Shown piece after piece: positions 38,523 to 45,551 of a stretch of 64,000 nt of DNA (position 1 is the first letter of the stretch; each line of letters begins with the position of its first letter). The stretch spans positions 1-64,000 of the forward strand of contig NZ_JACJPF010000070.1 in assembly GCF_014695915.1 (NCBI RefSeq), in the 5' to 3' direction. This DNA comes from Trichocoleus sp. FACHB-40. GTDB lineage: Bacteria; Cyanobacteriota; Cyanobacteriia; Cyanobacteriales; FACHB-T130. The notes under the pieces were generated by a model. The model was not told the origin of the DNA and ran no database searches. It was given only the letters and a program-made list of their open reading frames with translations. The translations under genes and the position numbers were made by a program.

Positions 38523-40235
38523 GTGAATCGGTATCCACTCGTCCAGTCTGGGGGCTACGATCAAAAAGCGATCGCCCAATACTACCTTTATCGTCCTTGG
38601 CTAGTTATCTGGCGTGGCATTAACATTATTTTCTCCTTTGCGAGATTCTTTATCGGGTTAAAGTGGGATGAATTGTGGAATGTAGAGATGCGACAAGTCG
38701 CGTCTAAACACGCCACCGAACTGCGAGAAATGCTAACTCGCCTCGGCCCTACATTTATTAAAGTCGGTCAAGCCCTCTCCACGCGCCCCGATCTAATAAG
38801 GAAAGACTTTTTAGAAGAACTCATCAAACTACAGGATCAACTGCCGTCGTTTGATAATGCGATCGCCTTCAATATCATCGAGACAGAGCTAGACCGCTCT
38901 ATAGAAGAGATATTTAGCGAAATCTCCCCAGAGCCTCTAGCCGCCGCCAGCCTAGCACAAGTATATAAAGCCTGTCTCCACACTGGCGAAGAAGTAGCAG
39001 TCAAGGTGCAACGCCCCAACTTGCTACCAACCATTACCCTAGACTTGTACTTAATGCGGTGGGCTGCTGGTTGGCTAGCTCCCTGGCTTCCCCTAAATTT
39101 AGGGCATGATCTGCGCTTAATTGTCGATGAGTTCGGCACCAAGTTATTTGAAGAAGTTGATTACCTCAACGAAGGACGCAACGCCGAAAAATTCGCGACA
39201 AACTTCCGCGACGATCCCACCGTCAAAGTTCCAGCAATTTACTGGCGATACACCAGCAACCGCGTTCTTATCTTAGAGTGGATTAACGGCTTCAAGCTGA
39301 CAGATACTGAGCGGATCAAAGCAGCAGGTTTGGACACAGATAGCCTGATTGAAATTGGCGTAACATCAGGACTGCGACAGCTGCTAGAACACGGCTTTTT
39401 CCACGCCGATCCCCATCCAGGGAACCTGTTTGCCATGCCAGACGGGCGGATGGCATTCATTGACTTTGGCATGATGGATCAGATGGAGGAGCATACCAAA
39501 GAAAACCTCGTCAGCGCCGTAGTTCACCTAATTAACAAAGACTACATCGAGTTAGCCAAAGACTTTGTAAAGCTAGGCTTTTTGACACCAGAGACAGACA
39601 TTATTCCCATCATTCCGGCGCTGGAAACCGTGCTGGATCAAGCGATAGGCGAAAGTGTGCGAGACTTTAACTTCAAGACAGTTACAGACAAGTTCTCGGA
39701 ACTGATGTATGAATATCCGTTCCGCGTCCCCGCAAAATTTGCCTTGATTATTCGTTCTCTGGTGACGCAAGAGGGATTAGCTTTAAGCTTGAATCCGAAT
39801 TTCAAAATCGTCGAAGTTGGCTATCCCTATGTGGCGCGGCGTTTACTCACCGGGGAAACTCCCGAAATGCGGCGGCGGTTGATTGAGGTGCTGTTCAAAG
39901 ATGGTAAATTCCAGTGGCAGCGATTGGAAAATATGATTGCCATCGCCCGCAGTGATGATAACTTCGATTTATTACCCACAGCACAACTCGGTTTACAGTT
40001 TATCCTTTCTGAAGAAGGTCAGTTTCTGCGACGGCAATTACTGATAGCTTTAACAGAAGATGACCGCCTTCATACCGAGGAAGTCCGACGCCTCTGGAAT
40101 CTGGTTAAAGACGACCTGAAACCAGCACGGTTGTTCAATGTGGCATTGGGAGCCTTAACTGAACTCTCCACCGAGGGAGTCGCAGCGCTTTTGCCCACTG
40201 TTTCCACATTCTCTGCTTTTCAGCACAAATCTTGA
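38523..40235 (+). CDS. ABC1/AarF/UbiB-family atypical kinase
   Basis: This membrane-associated ADCK-type kinase or ATPase of 570 residues belongs to a family linked to quinone biosynthesis and lipid homeostasis. The family motifs are complete: KVGQALSTRPDL (KxGQ), AAASLAQVYKA (Ala-rich loop), VAVKVQRP with the ATP lysine, EVDYLNEGRNA, HADPHPGNLF and FIDFGMM. A hydrophobic patch at about 25-40 suggests membrane contact. The start is GTG at 38523. Cyanobacteria have several paralogues, so the exact role (plastoquinone, tocopherol or lipid) is not decided. Confidence 0.92.
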   Translation: MNRYPLVQSGGYDQKAIAQYYLYRPWLVIWRGINIIFSFARFFIGLKWDELWNVEMRQVASKHATELREMLTRLGPTFIKVGQALSTRPDLIRKDFLEELIKLQDQLPSFDNAIAFNIIETELDRSIEEIFSEISPEPLAAASLAQVYKACLHTGEEVAVKVQRPNLLPTITLDLYLMRWAAGWLAPWLPLNLGHDLRLIVDEFGTKLFEEVDYLNEGRNAEKFATNFRDDPTVKVPAIYWRYTSNRVLILEWINGFKLTDTERIKAAGLDTDSLIEIGVTSGLRQLLEHGFFHADPHPGNLFAMPDGRMAFIDFGMMDQMEEHTKENLVSAVVHLINKDYIELAKDFVKLGFLTPETDIIPIIPALETVLDQAIGESVRDFNFKTVTDKFSELMYEYPFRVPAKFALIIRSLVTQEGLALSLNPNFKIVEVGYPYVARRLLTGETPEMRRRLIEVLFKDGKFQWQRLENMIAIARSDDNFDLLPTAQLGLQFILSEEGQFLRRQLLIALTEDDRLHTEEVRRLWNLVKDDLKPARLFNVALGALTELSTEGVAALLPTVSTFSAFQHKS

Positions 40236-40302
40236 AGCTAATAGCTAATGGCTTTGAATAATTAGCTATTAGCTATTAGCCATTAACCATTAGGAGTTAT
40301 TA
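40236..40302. repeat. TTAGCTATTAGCCATTAG-type repeat
   Basis: The whole gap between the UbiB-like gene and the next gene is made of AGCTAATAGCTAATGG, TTAGCTATTAGCTATTAGCC and TTAACCATTAGG units. They end in AGGAG, which serves as ribosome site for the GTG at 40303. Confidence 0.75.
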
Positions 40303-40674
40303 GTGTATTACTTTCCAGACCCGCCGTATTTTTTACTCGTTGTTGGTTTATTCGCTGGGCTAACCTCTGGCGCTGCTTTTGAAGCCACCCTGAAACAACA
40401 AGTGCGGGAGTGGGCAAAAAACCGCTCCACCCGCACCCTAGCACAAATGCAAGGTATGCAGTTACAACTGCCGTTTCTGGGAATTTGTGCGGGTGTCTGC
40501 GTATTTCTTGTGGCTGGATTAGAAATTTTTGGCTTTCCCGGATCGCTGGCTTGTGGGGTTTCTGTGCCACTCACTCTATTTATCGGCTTCTTGATTTGGG
40601 GACAACTCAAGAACCTTTTGTTAATGCTAGAACGGGGTGGTTCGCGAGCGCTCGATTTGGACGTTTGGGAATAA
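40303..40674 (+). CDS. Small conserved-looking membrane protein
   Basis: The product has 123 residues with three hydrophobic segments: about 8-26 (FLLVVGLFAGLTSGAAF), 54-74 (FLGICAGVCVFLVAGLEIFG) and 77-97. A basic stretch lies between the first two (KQQVREWAKNRSTRTL). I recall similar small proteins in cyanobacteria but know no function. The start is GTG at 40303 with AGGAG seven bases upstream. A minus-strand frame of the same length overlaps it entirely but has a Pro/Ser/Arg-rich, non-membrane composition and no ribosome site. Confidence 0.7.
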   Translation: MYYFPDPPYFLLVVGLFAGLTSGAAFEATLKQQVREWAKNRSTRTLAQMQGMQLQLPFLGICAGVCVFLVAGLEIFGFPGSLACGVSVPLTLFIGFLIWGQLKNLLLMLERGGSRALDLDVWE

Positions 40675-40782
40675 GCCATTAGTTAGTTATAGGTTGGGTT
40701 TTCTAACCTCAATCACCCTAAAACCCTCTTAAAAAAGCAGCACAGGAGTAGTCCAACCTTACTCTCTACGCTCTAAAAAACA

Positions 40783-40813
40783 AGCCCGGTAGTGATACCG
40801 GGCTTTGCTTTAT
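40783..40813. terminator. Terminator between converging genes
   Basis: AGCCCGGTA (40783-40791) pairs perfectly with TACCGGGCT (40796-40804) around GTGA. TTGCTTT follows on the plus strand and A-rich sequence precedes it. It can end the 40303 gene and probably also the SH3 gene on the minus strand. Confidence 0.8.
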
Positions 40814-40837
40814 CAGCAACAAGAATTAGCCTAATTA

Positions 40838-41536
40838 TTAGTAGACATCAACATAGTCCCAACCATCAACATAACCTAATGTCCCTGGTGTTGACCCTGG
40901 CACAGTAATTTTGTACCACTTATTGTTCCACTGGTTGTTATCTACAGCAAAGTTCAACTTGGTGCCAATAGGTACAGTTTTGATAATTTGGCCACTGCAT
41001 GGCGATCTGCGAAGATTTACAGGTGACTTAACTACATGAGCCGTTCCCGGAGCCAGTGGGTTAACAATCATCCAGCCTTGAAGACGACCGCTTGCACAGA
41101 CATTGGCGGAAGTATAACCGTAGGTAACGCGAACCCAAGTATAACCATTGCCTTGCTGAGTGCCTCCGCTAGGATCGTTTAAAACATCGGCTCCCGGTCG
41201 AGCGACGCGCAAGATACGGCAGCTGGTGCTGGGACAAGAGCGGATATTAACGGTACTCAACACGTTATAAACCCGACCATCATCTGTCGCTGTCCCTGCC
41301 ACACCTGCACCGAGTGCGTTTGCTGTACCTACTCTAGCTTTTATGGATTGGCGGACGGTATCGGCTTCACTAACCGCACCTCCTGCTTGTTCTGGTGCGA
41401 CAGTTCTGGGAGCAAACTTATTACCTGCGTTAGATGGTTCGGCTAAATTTTTGGGAACGGCAACACTTAGTGTAATTCCTAATAGAGTAAAAGCTGTTAA
41501 GCCAGCACCAATTTTTTTGAGAGTTCCTAGTTGCAT
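40838..41536 (-). CDS. Secreted protein with two SH3-like domains
   Basis: This exported protein of 232 residues has a signal peptide at its start (GAGLTAFTLLGITLSVAVPKNLA). After a low-complexity region two bacterial SH3-type modules follow. The first has VLSTVNIRSCPSTSCRILRVARPGADV with YTWVRVTYG. The second has VVKSPVNLRRSPCSGQIIKTVPIGTKL with KWYKITVPG and GYVDGWDYVDVY at the end. Such modules often bind cell wall or act as protein adhesion units. The paired Cys in the first module may form a disulfide. No enzyme domain is present. Confidence 0.82.
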   Translation of the reverse strand: MQLGTLKKIGAGLTAFTLLGITLSVAVPKNLAEPSNAGNKFAPRTVAPEQAGGAVSEADTVRQSIKARVGTANALGAGVAGTATDDGRVYNVLSTVNIRSCPSTSCRILRVARPGADVLNDPSGGTQQGNGYTWVRVTYGYTSANVCASGRLQGWMIVNPLAPGTAHVVKSPVNLRRSPCSGQIIKTVPIGTKLNFAVDNNQWNNKWYKITVPGSTPGTLGYVDGWDYVDVY

Positions 41537-41644
41537 AGCAGTTTTGTGTCCTTTAATTCAGTCTGCGAGTGTCTTTTTCTCGGCATTATATTAGACACAA
41601 ATACACAAACAAATTTTTCGGAATACAACACACTGTGCAATGGC

Positions 41645-41669
41645 AAATCACCCGAAAGGGTGATTTTTT
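41645..41669 (+). terminator. Plus-strand terminator without a plus-strand gene
   Basis: AAATCACCC-GAAA-GGGTGATTT followed by TTT forms a compact hairpin with a T-run on the plus strand. The flanking genes are both on the minus strand. On that strand the T-tract is only three bases. Confidence 0.6.
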
Positions 41670-41752
41670 ATAAACAAAGGAACATTTAAAGAGACAGACA
41701 GATCCGCGTGCTACCTAAAGCGTGAACTTTTGCGTCCTAGGGTAAAAAAAAA

Positions 41753-42331
41753 TCAACAGTTTGCTGTCGTAAAAATAGCGTCTTCAATCTCTTGAAGAGC
41801 ATCTTTCAAGTCATCGTTGACGATCTGAATATCAAACTCACTGGCGGCGGCAATTTCTGCTTGGGCGTGACTGAGACGGCGGGCGATCGCTACCTCAGAA
41901 TCCTGTCCCCGGCCTCGTATCCGGTTTTCTAGCTCGCTCACGGAAGGAGGCATGATAAAGATCCGCAATGCCTCTGGGAAATTTTTCCTGATCTGCCGCG
42001 CCCCTTCGAGTTCAATTTCTAAAATCACCCACTGTCCTTGCTGGATGTGTTCCTTCACCCGGCGTTTGGGAGTGCCATAATAATTTCCGGCAAACTCAGC
42101 CCATTCGAGCAGTTCACCAGCTGTTACCATTTCCTCAAACTGGCTGCGGCTGACAAAATAATAGTTTTTACCGTCAATCTCCCCAGGACGGGGGGAGCGA
42201 GTGGTGACAGATACAGAAAAATATAGTTCTGGATGACGCGCTAGAAGCGATCGCAGCAGCGTGCCTTTGCCTACTCCACTCGGCCCTGTCAAAACAATCA
42301 GTCTCCCTTTTCCCATAGCCTTCTGACTCAT
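41753..42331 (-). CDS. gmk: Guanylate kinase
   Basis: This enzyme converts GMP and ATP to GDP and ADP in purine metabolism. The 192 residues carry the P-loop [12 protein letters not shown] near the start, [21 protein letters not shown] for GMP binding, [11 protein letters not shown] and the lid region [17 protein letters not shown]. It follows remA by 176 bases on the same strand, a pairing conserved in many bacteria and cyanobacteria. The ATG at 42331 has an in-frame ATG five codons later; either gives a full enzyme. Confidence 0.96.
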   Translation of the reverse strand: MSQKAMGKGRLIVLTGPSGVGKGTLLRSLLARHPELYFSVSVTTRSPRPGEIDGKNYYFVSRSQFEEMVTAGELLEWAEFAGNYYGTPKRRVKEHIQQGQWVILEIELEGARQIRKNFPEALRIFIMPPSVSELENRIRGRGQDSEVAIARRLSHAQAEIAAASEFDIQIVNDDLKDALQEIEDAIFTTANC

Positions 42332-42455
42332 GCAACAAACTGTAGACTTTCTACTTTAAATCATTGAATTGAGACTTTGGACTATAGAAACTATTTATTT
42401 CCTTCGTCTCTCAATAAAAAAGCTTTCAGGCTATCCCCCAAGAAAGGAGCGCAGC

Positions 42456-42486
42456 AAAAGGCAAAAATTATTCATTTTTGCCTTTT
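42456..42486. terminator. Hairpin between remA and gmk
   Basis: AAAAGGCAAAAAT (42456-42468) pairs perfectly with ATTTTTGCCTTTT (42474-42486). With its A and T ends it works as a terminator in either direction. It would limit remA read-through into gmk. Confidence 0.7.
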
Positions 42487-42507
42487 ACATGATTGCCTTT
42501 TTAGTCT

Positions 42508-42771
42508 TTAGTTGTTGGCGCTACCGTCTTTGCCGATAACGAAGCGATGGGCAACAGTTTCCGGCTGAATAGCCGAGAGAATGACGTGGCTAGAATCAGT
42601 AATAATTACTGCTCTGGTACGACGCCCGTAAGTGGCATCAATCAGCTGGCCTCGATCCCTGGCATCGGTAATGATCCGTTTGATCGGGGCAGATTCTGGA
42701 CTGACAATGGCAACAACTCGGTTTGCAGACACAATGTTACCAAAACCGATGTTGATTAGCTGGATGTCCAT
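42508..42771 (-). CDS. remA: RemA-family (DUF370) regulatory protein
   Basis: This is a small 87-residue protein of the RemA/DUF370 family. In Bacillus RemA is a DNA-binding activator of matrix and osmoprotection genes. The family pattern is clear: the N-terminal [29 protein letters not shown], then [24 protein letters not shown] and [16 protein letters not shown]. It lies directly upstream of gmk, as in many genomes. The role in cyanobacteria is not established. Confidence 0.92.
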   Translation of the reverse strand: MDIQLINIGFGNIVSANRVVAIVSPESAPIKRIITDARDRGQLIDATYGRRTRAVIITDSSHVILSAIQPETVAHRFVIGKDGSANN

Positions 42772-43041
42772 AAAAAACTAACGGCATAGCCGCATAAAAA
42801 GCTTCATAGAGTCTAGTTCCCATGTTATCTACAATAATATTGACTTACAAGCTTAAAATCCACGAAAACCCCCGTTTTTAGGTACTAACTGCTTTTTTTT
42901 ACCTTTCAGTTCTTTTTAACTCTTCCAAAAGAAATAGATAAAAATAGCGGTTTCATGTGAATTGCTTCCACAGGTGACTTAGTTAGCAAGGATAGAAGTA
43001 AACTAATTGTGAGCTTGTAACAATAAAAACCGCGTTCTCTC

Positions 43042-44850
43042 GTGCAACTTGTTGACTTTACTACCCTAACTGGTGCTTGTTGCGAACTGCGCGATGAATG
43101 GATACCAGCGCGCACCGAACAGGTTTATCAGCGCGATCGCTTTACAATATCTCTAGCACTGCGAACCTTGAAGCGACGGGGTTGGCTGACAATTTGTTGG
43201 CATCCGCAAGCGGCGAGAGTTTGTATAGGAAATCCACCGCCCCGGACACCGGATACATTTACCTTCAGCGACCAGCTGCGACATCAACTGGGAGGATTTG
43301 CCTTGGTGGCGATTGAAGCGATCGCGCCTTGGGAGCGAGTGCTAGACTTGCAATTTGCCAAACGTCCCGGAGACCCGGTATTCTGGCACCTGTACGTCGA
43401 AGTTATAGGCAAATACAGCAACGTTATCCTCACAGGTGCAGACAACCTAATTGTCACTGTCGCCCATCAAGTTAGCAGCCAGCAGTCCAGCGTCCGCCCT
43501 ATCCAAACCGGACAACCTTACGAAGTACCCCCAGCCCTCACCAATACTACTCCCAGTTTGAGAGAATCCCAAGAGCGCTGGCAAGAGCGAGTCAGTCTGG
43601 TACCAGGAACGCTGCGGCGGAACTTACTGAAAAACTACCGGGGTTTGAGTCCAGCGCTGGTGGTATCAATGGCACAAGCCGCAGGCCTAGATTCAGAGGC
43701 TACCACCAATAGCTTGATATCATCCGACTGGGATAAATTATTTCAAAAATGGCAAGAGTGGCTGCAAGTAGTTGAACTGGGGACTGGGGAAGAGGGGAAC
43801 CGAGGTGGAGGGGAACCAGGAGAGAAGGAAGAAAAAGCGTTGTCCTCCGTGTCCCCAGTCAAGAGCCAGTTTCATCCCGGCTTTACACAAGATGGTTATA
43901 ACGTCTTAGGTTGGGGTATTATCAAGCCTGCCTCATCAGTCCAAGAATTACTCAACCGCTACTACACCGACCAACTAAATCAACAAGAATTTAACCAGAT
44001 CCGCCATCAGTTAAGTCAGAAACTCAATAATATTCTGCAAAAATTGCGTCAGAAGGCTTCTACCTTCAAAGAACGCTTGCAGCAATCAGACCAAGCAGAC
44101 CAGTACCGAGAACAAGCAGACTTGCTGATGGCTTACCTCCAAGACTGGGAACCAGGGATGAAGGCGATCGCACTCAACGATTTTGAAACAGGTAAGCCAG
44201 TCACAATTCCCCTAGATCCAGAAAAAAACGCTGTCCAAAATGCCCAATCTCTCTACAAGCGCCACCAGAAACTAAAACGCGCTCGTACAGCCGTTGAACC
44301 TTTACTCCAACAAGTGCAAGAGGAAATTGATTACCTGGAGCAAGTGGAAGCAACCCTTACCCAGCTTGATGCTTACGACGACCCAGAAGATTTACAAACG
44401 CTCTTAGAAATCCGCGATGAACTGATTGGGCAGAAATATTTAGAAGATCCAGACAACCGCAGCCGTAGGGATGAGGAAGCGAGTCACCCCTACAATTACC
44501 AGACACCAAGCGGTTTTGAATTACTAATTGGGCGCAACAACCGCCAGAACGATCAGCTAACTTTTCGCATGGCTGGAGATTATGACCTCTGGTTCCACAC
44601 TCAGGAAATTCCCGGAAGTCATGGCTTGCTGCGGGTCGCACCGGGGGAAGTCCCTGACGAAGCCGATTTGCAATTTGCCGCTGACCTAATTTCTTACTAC
44701 AGCCGCGCCAGACAAAGTGACCAGGTTCCAGTGGTCTACACTCAACCCAAACACGTCTACAAGCCTAAAGGTGCTAAACCTGGGATTGCGATTTATAAGC
44801 ATGAGCGCATCATTTGGGGTCGTCCTCAGAAAGCCGTCAACTATCTTTAG
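43042..44850 (+). CDS. rqcH: NFACT-family ribosome quality-control protein (RqcH/Rqc2)
   Basis: RqcH binds stalled 50S subunits and adds alanine tails to unfinished chains. The 602 residues show the NFACT-N domain (LTGACCELRDEWIPARTEQVYQRDRFTISLAL), a coiled-coil middle (about 310-475) and NFACT-R at the C-terminus (ELLIGRNNRQNDQLTFRMAGDYDLWFHTQEIPGSH and KHVYKPKGAKPG). The start is GTG at 43042. Residues about 247-275 (GTGEEGNRGGGEPGEKEE) are encoded by GGGGACTGGGG-type repeat sequence at 43779-43862. This looks like an in-frame repeat insertion in a linker. Confidence 0.93.
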   Translation: MQLVDFTTLTGACCELRDEWIPARTEQVYQRDRFTISLALRTLKRRGWLTICWHPQAARVCIGNPPPRTPDTFTFSDQLRHQLGGFALVAIEAIAPWERVLDLQFAKRPGDPVFWHLYVEVIGKYSNVILTGADNLIVTVAHQVSSQQSSVRPIQTGQPYEVPPALTNTTPSLRESQERWQERVSLVPGTLRRNLLKNYRGLSPALVVSMAQAAGLDSEATTNSLISSDWDKLFQKWQEWLQVVELGTGEEGNRGGGEPGEKEEKALSSVSPVKSQFHPGFTQDGYNVLGWGIIKPASSVQELLNRYYTDQLNQQEFNQIRHQLSQKLNNILQKLRQKASTFKERLQQSDQADQYREQADLLMAYLQDWEPGMKAIALNDFETGKPVTIPLDPEKNAVQNAQSLYKRHQKLKRARTAVEPLLQQVQEEIDYLEQVEATLTQLDAYDDPEDLQTLLEIRDELIGQKYLEDPDNRSRRDEEASHPYNYQTPSGFELLIGRNNRQNDQLTFRMAGDYDLWFHTQEIPGSHGLLRVAPGEVPDEADLQFAADLISYYSRARQSDQVPVVYTQPKHVYKPKGAKPGIAIYKHERIIWGRPQKAVNYL

Positions 44851-44896
44851 TGTGAAGATTTCAACAAAATGTAAATTTTTATGAGCTAAAGTTTGT

Positions 44897-45031
44897 ATTT
44901 ACTGTTACAGTAAATATTAAGAAATCTTTTAGGCTGGCGGTTGGGAACGCGCAGGTTAGGATTTCCTCAGATCAACGACAACAGAATCAACGAGTTTTTT
45001 GCGCCAGCTGTGGTAACAGCTGGTCTTTTTT
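44897..45031 (+). ncRNA. Candidate small RNA or attenuator
   Basis: A palindrome ATTTACTGT-T-ACAGTAAAT (44897-44915) could be a regulator site. It is followed by about 90 bases without a reading frame and then a terminator: CCAGCTGT (45004-45011) with ACAGCTGG (45016-45023) and six T. GCTGGCG at 44933-44939 can instead pair with CGCCAGC at 45002-45008, which overlaps the left terminator arm. The two foldings exclude each other, as in an attenuator. I cannot assign it to a known RNA family. Confidence 0.4.
45004..45031 (+). terminator. Rho-independent terminator
   Basis: A perfect 8-bp GC-rich stem with loop GGTA is followed by TC and six T. It points in the same direction as rqcH and the kinase. 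Confidence 0.85.
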
Positions 45032-45327
45032 ATTAGGTAGAGATAAATATCTATTGAAACATTAAATTTATCAATTAAAAACCCAATTAGTTTTCCGGCT
45101 TTTAACCTTTTTGAGCTTTTCACCTGTTCGCGCCGTTACGCCCCAAAGCAACCAGCTTGATCATCAACCCTAACGGCTAAAAATGGACGCGATCGCTATT
45201 GTTCAGAATATTACGCGATCGCTGCCCTGTGTATCCTCTATTTTCGCTATTCACATTTTTCCTAGTCTGCCATCGCCATAGCCTTGCTTGGATGGGGGCT
45301 GTAACAATTAAGTTGCTAAAAATAACC

Positions 45328-45366
45328 AATACGGAGGGAAAACGGCTTTTTCCCTCCGTATTTGCT
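45328..45366. terminator. Strong hairpin with A/T flanks
   Basis: AATACGGAGGGAAAA (45328-45342) pairs perfectly with 45348-45362 around a 5-base loop, and a T-rich tract follows (tgcttttttagc). It can terminate a plus-strand transcript that starts after 45031. Confidence 0.8.
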
Positions 45367-45551
45367 TTTTTAGCTTTCTCAGCCTTGCCCTGTCTAAACT
45401 TCAGCAGCAAATAAACATGGGAGTATGTAATAATTTATGACCCTAAAGTAATGATTTATTGCACCCAGCTAAGAATAACAACAAATTTGGCTGTATCCTA
45501 GCTTACAATTGGCAACAGAACCCCTGTGGAAATTACTGGCTGGGTTTATAT

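Larger units (their letters stand above)
44851..45551. other. Gap between rqcH and the CBS histidine kinase
   Basis: The 701 bases hold a 19-bp palindrome (44897-44915) and two strong terminator hairpins (45004-45031 and 45328-45362). No convincing protein gene is present. A frame on the plus strand at 45199-45414 and its minus-strand shadow have no ribosome site and share repeat-like sequence. A 32-codon frame at 45183 starts with two HIP1 sites and is also unconvincing. One or two small RNAs are a better explanation. Confidence 0.55.

Noticed and set aside
40308-40679. A 123-codon minus-strand frame overlapping the small membrane protein at 40303
   Set aside because: The same length on both strands is coincidental; only the plus strand has a ribosome site and membrane-like composition.
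45177-45414. Two overlapping 70-77 codon frames in the rqcH-kinase gap
   Set aside because: Both pass through HIP1 sites and the terminator hairpin, lack ribosome sites, and share the NTEGK(R/S) sequence because they read the two arms of the palindrome.
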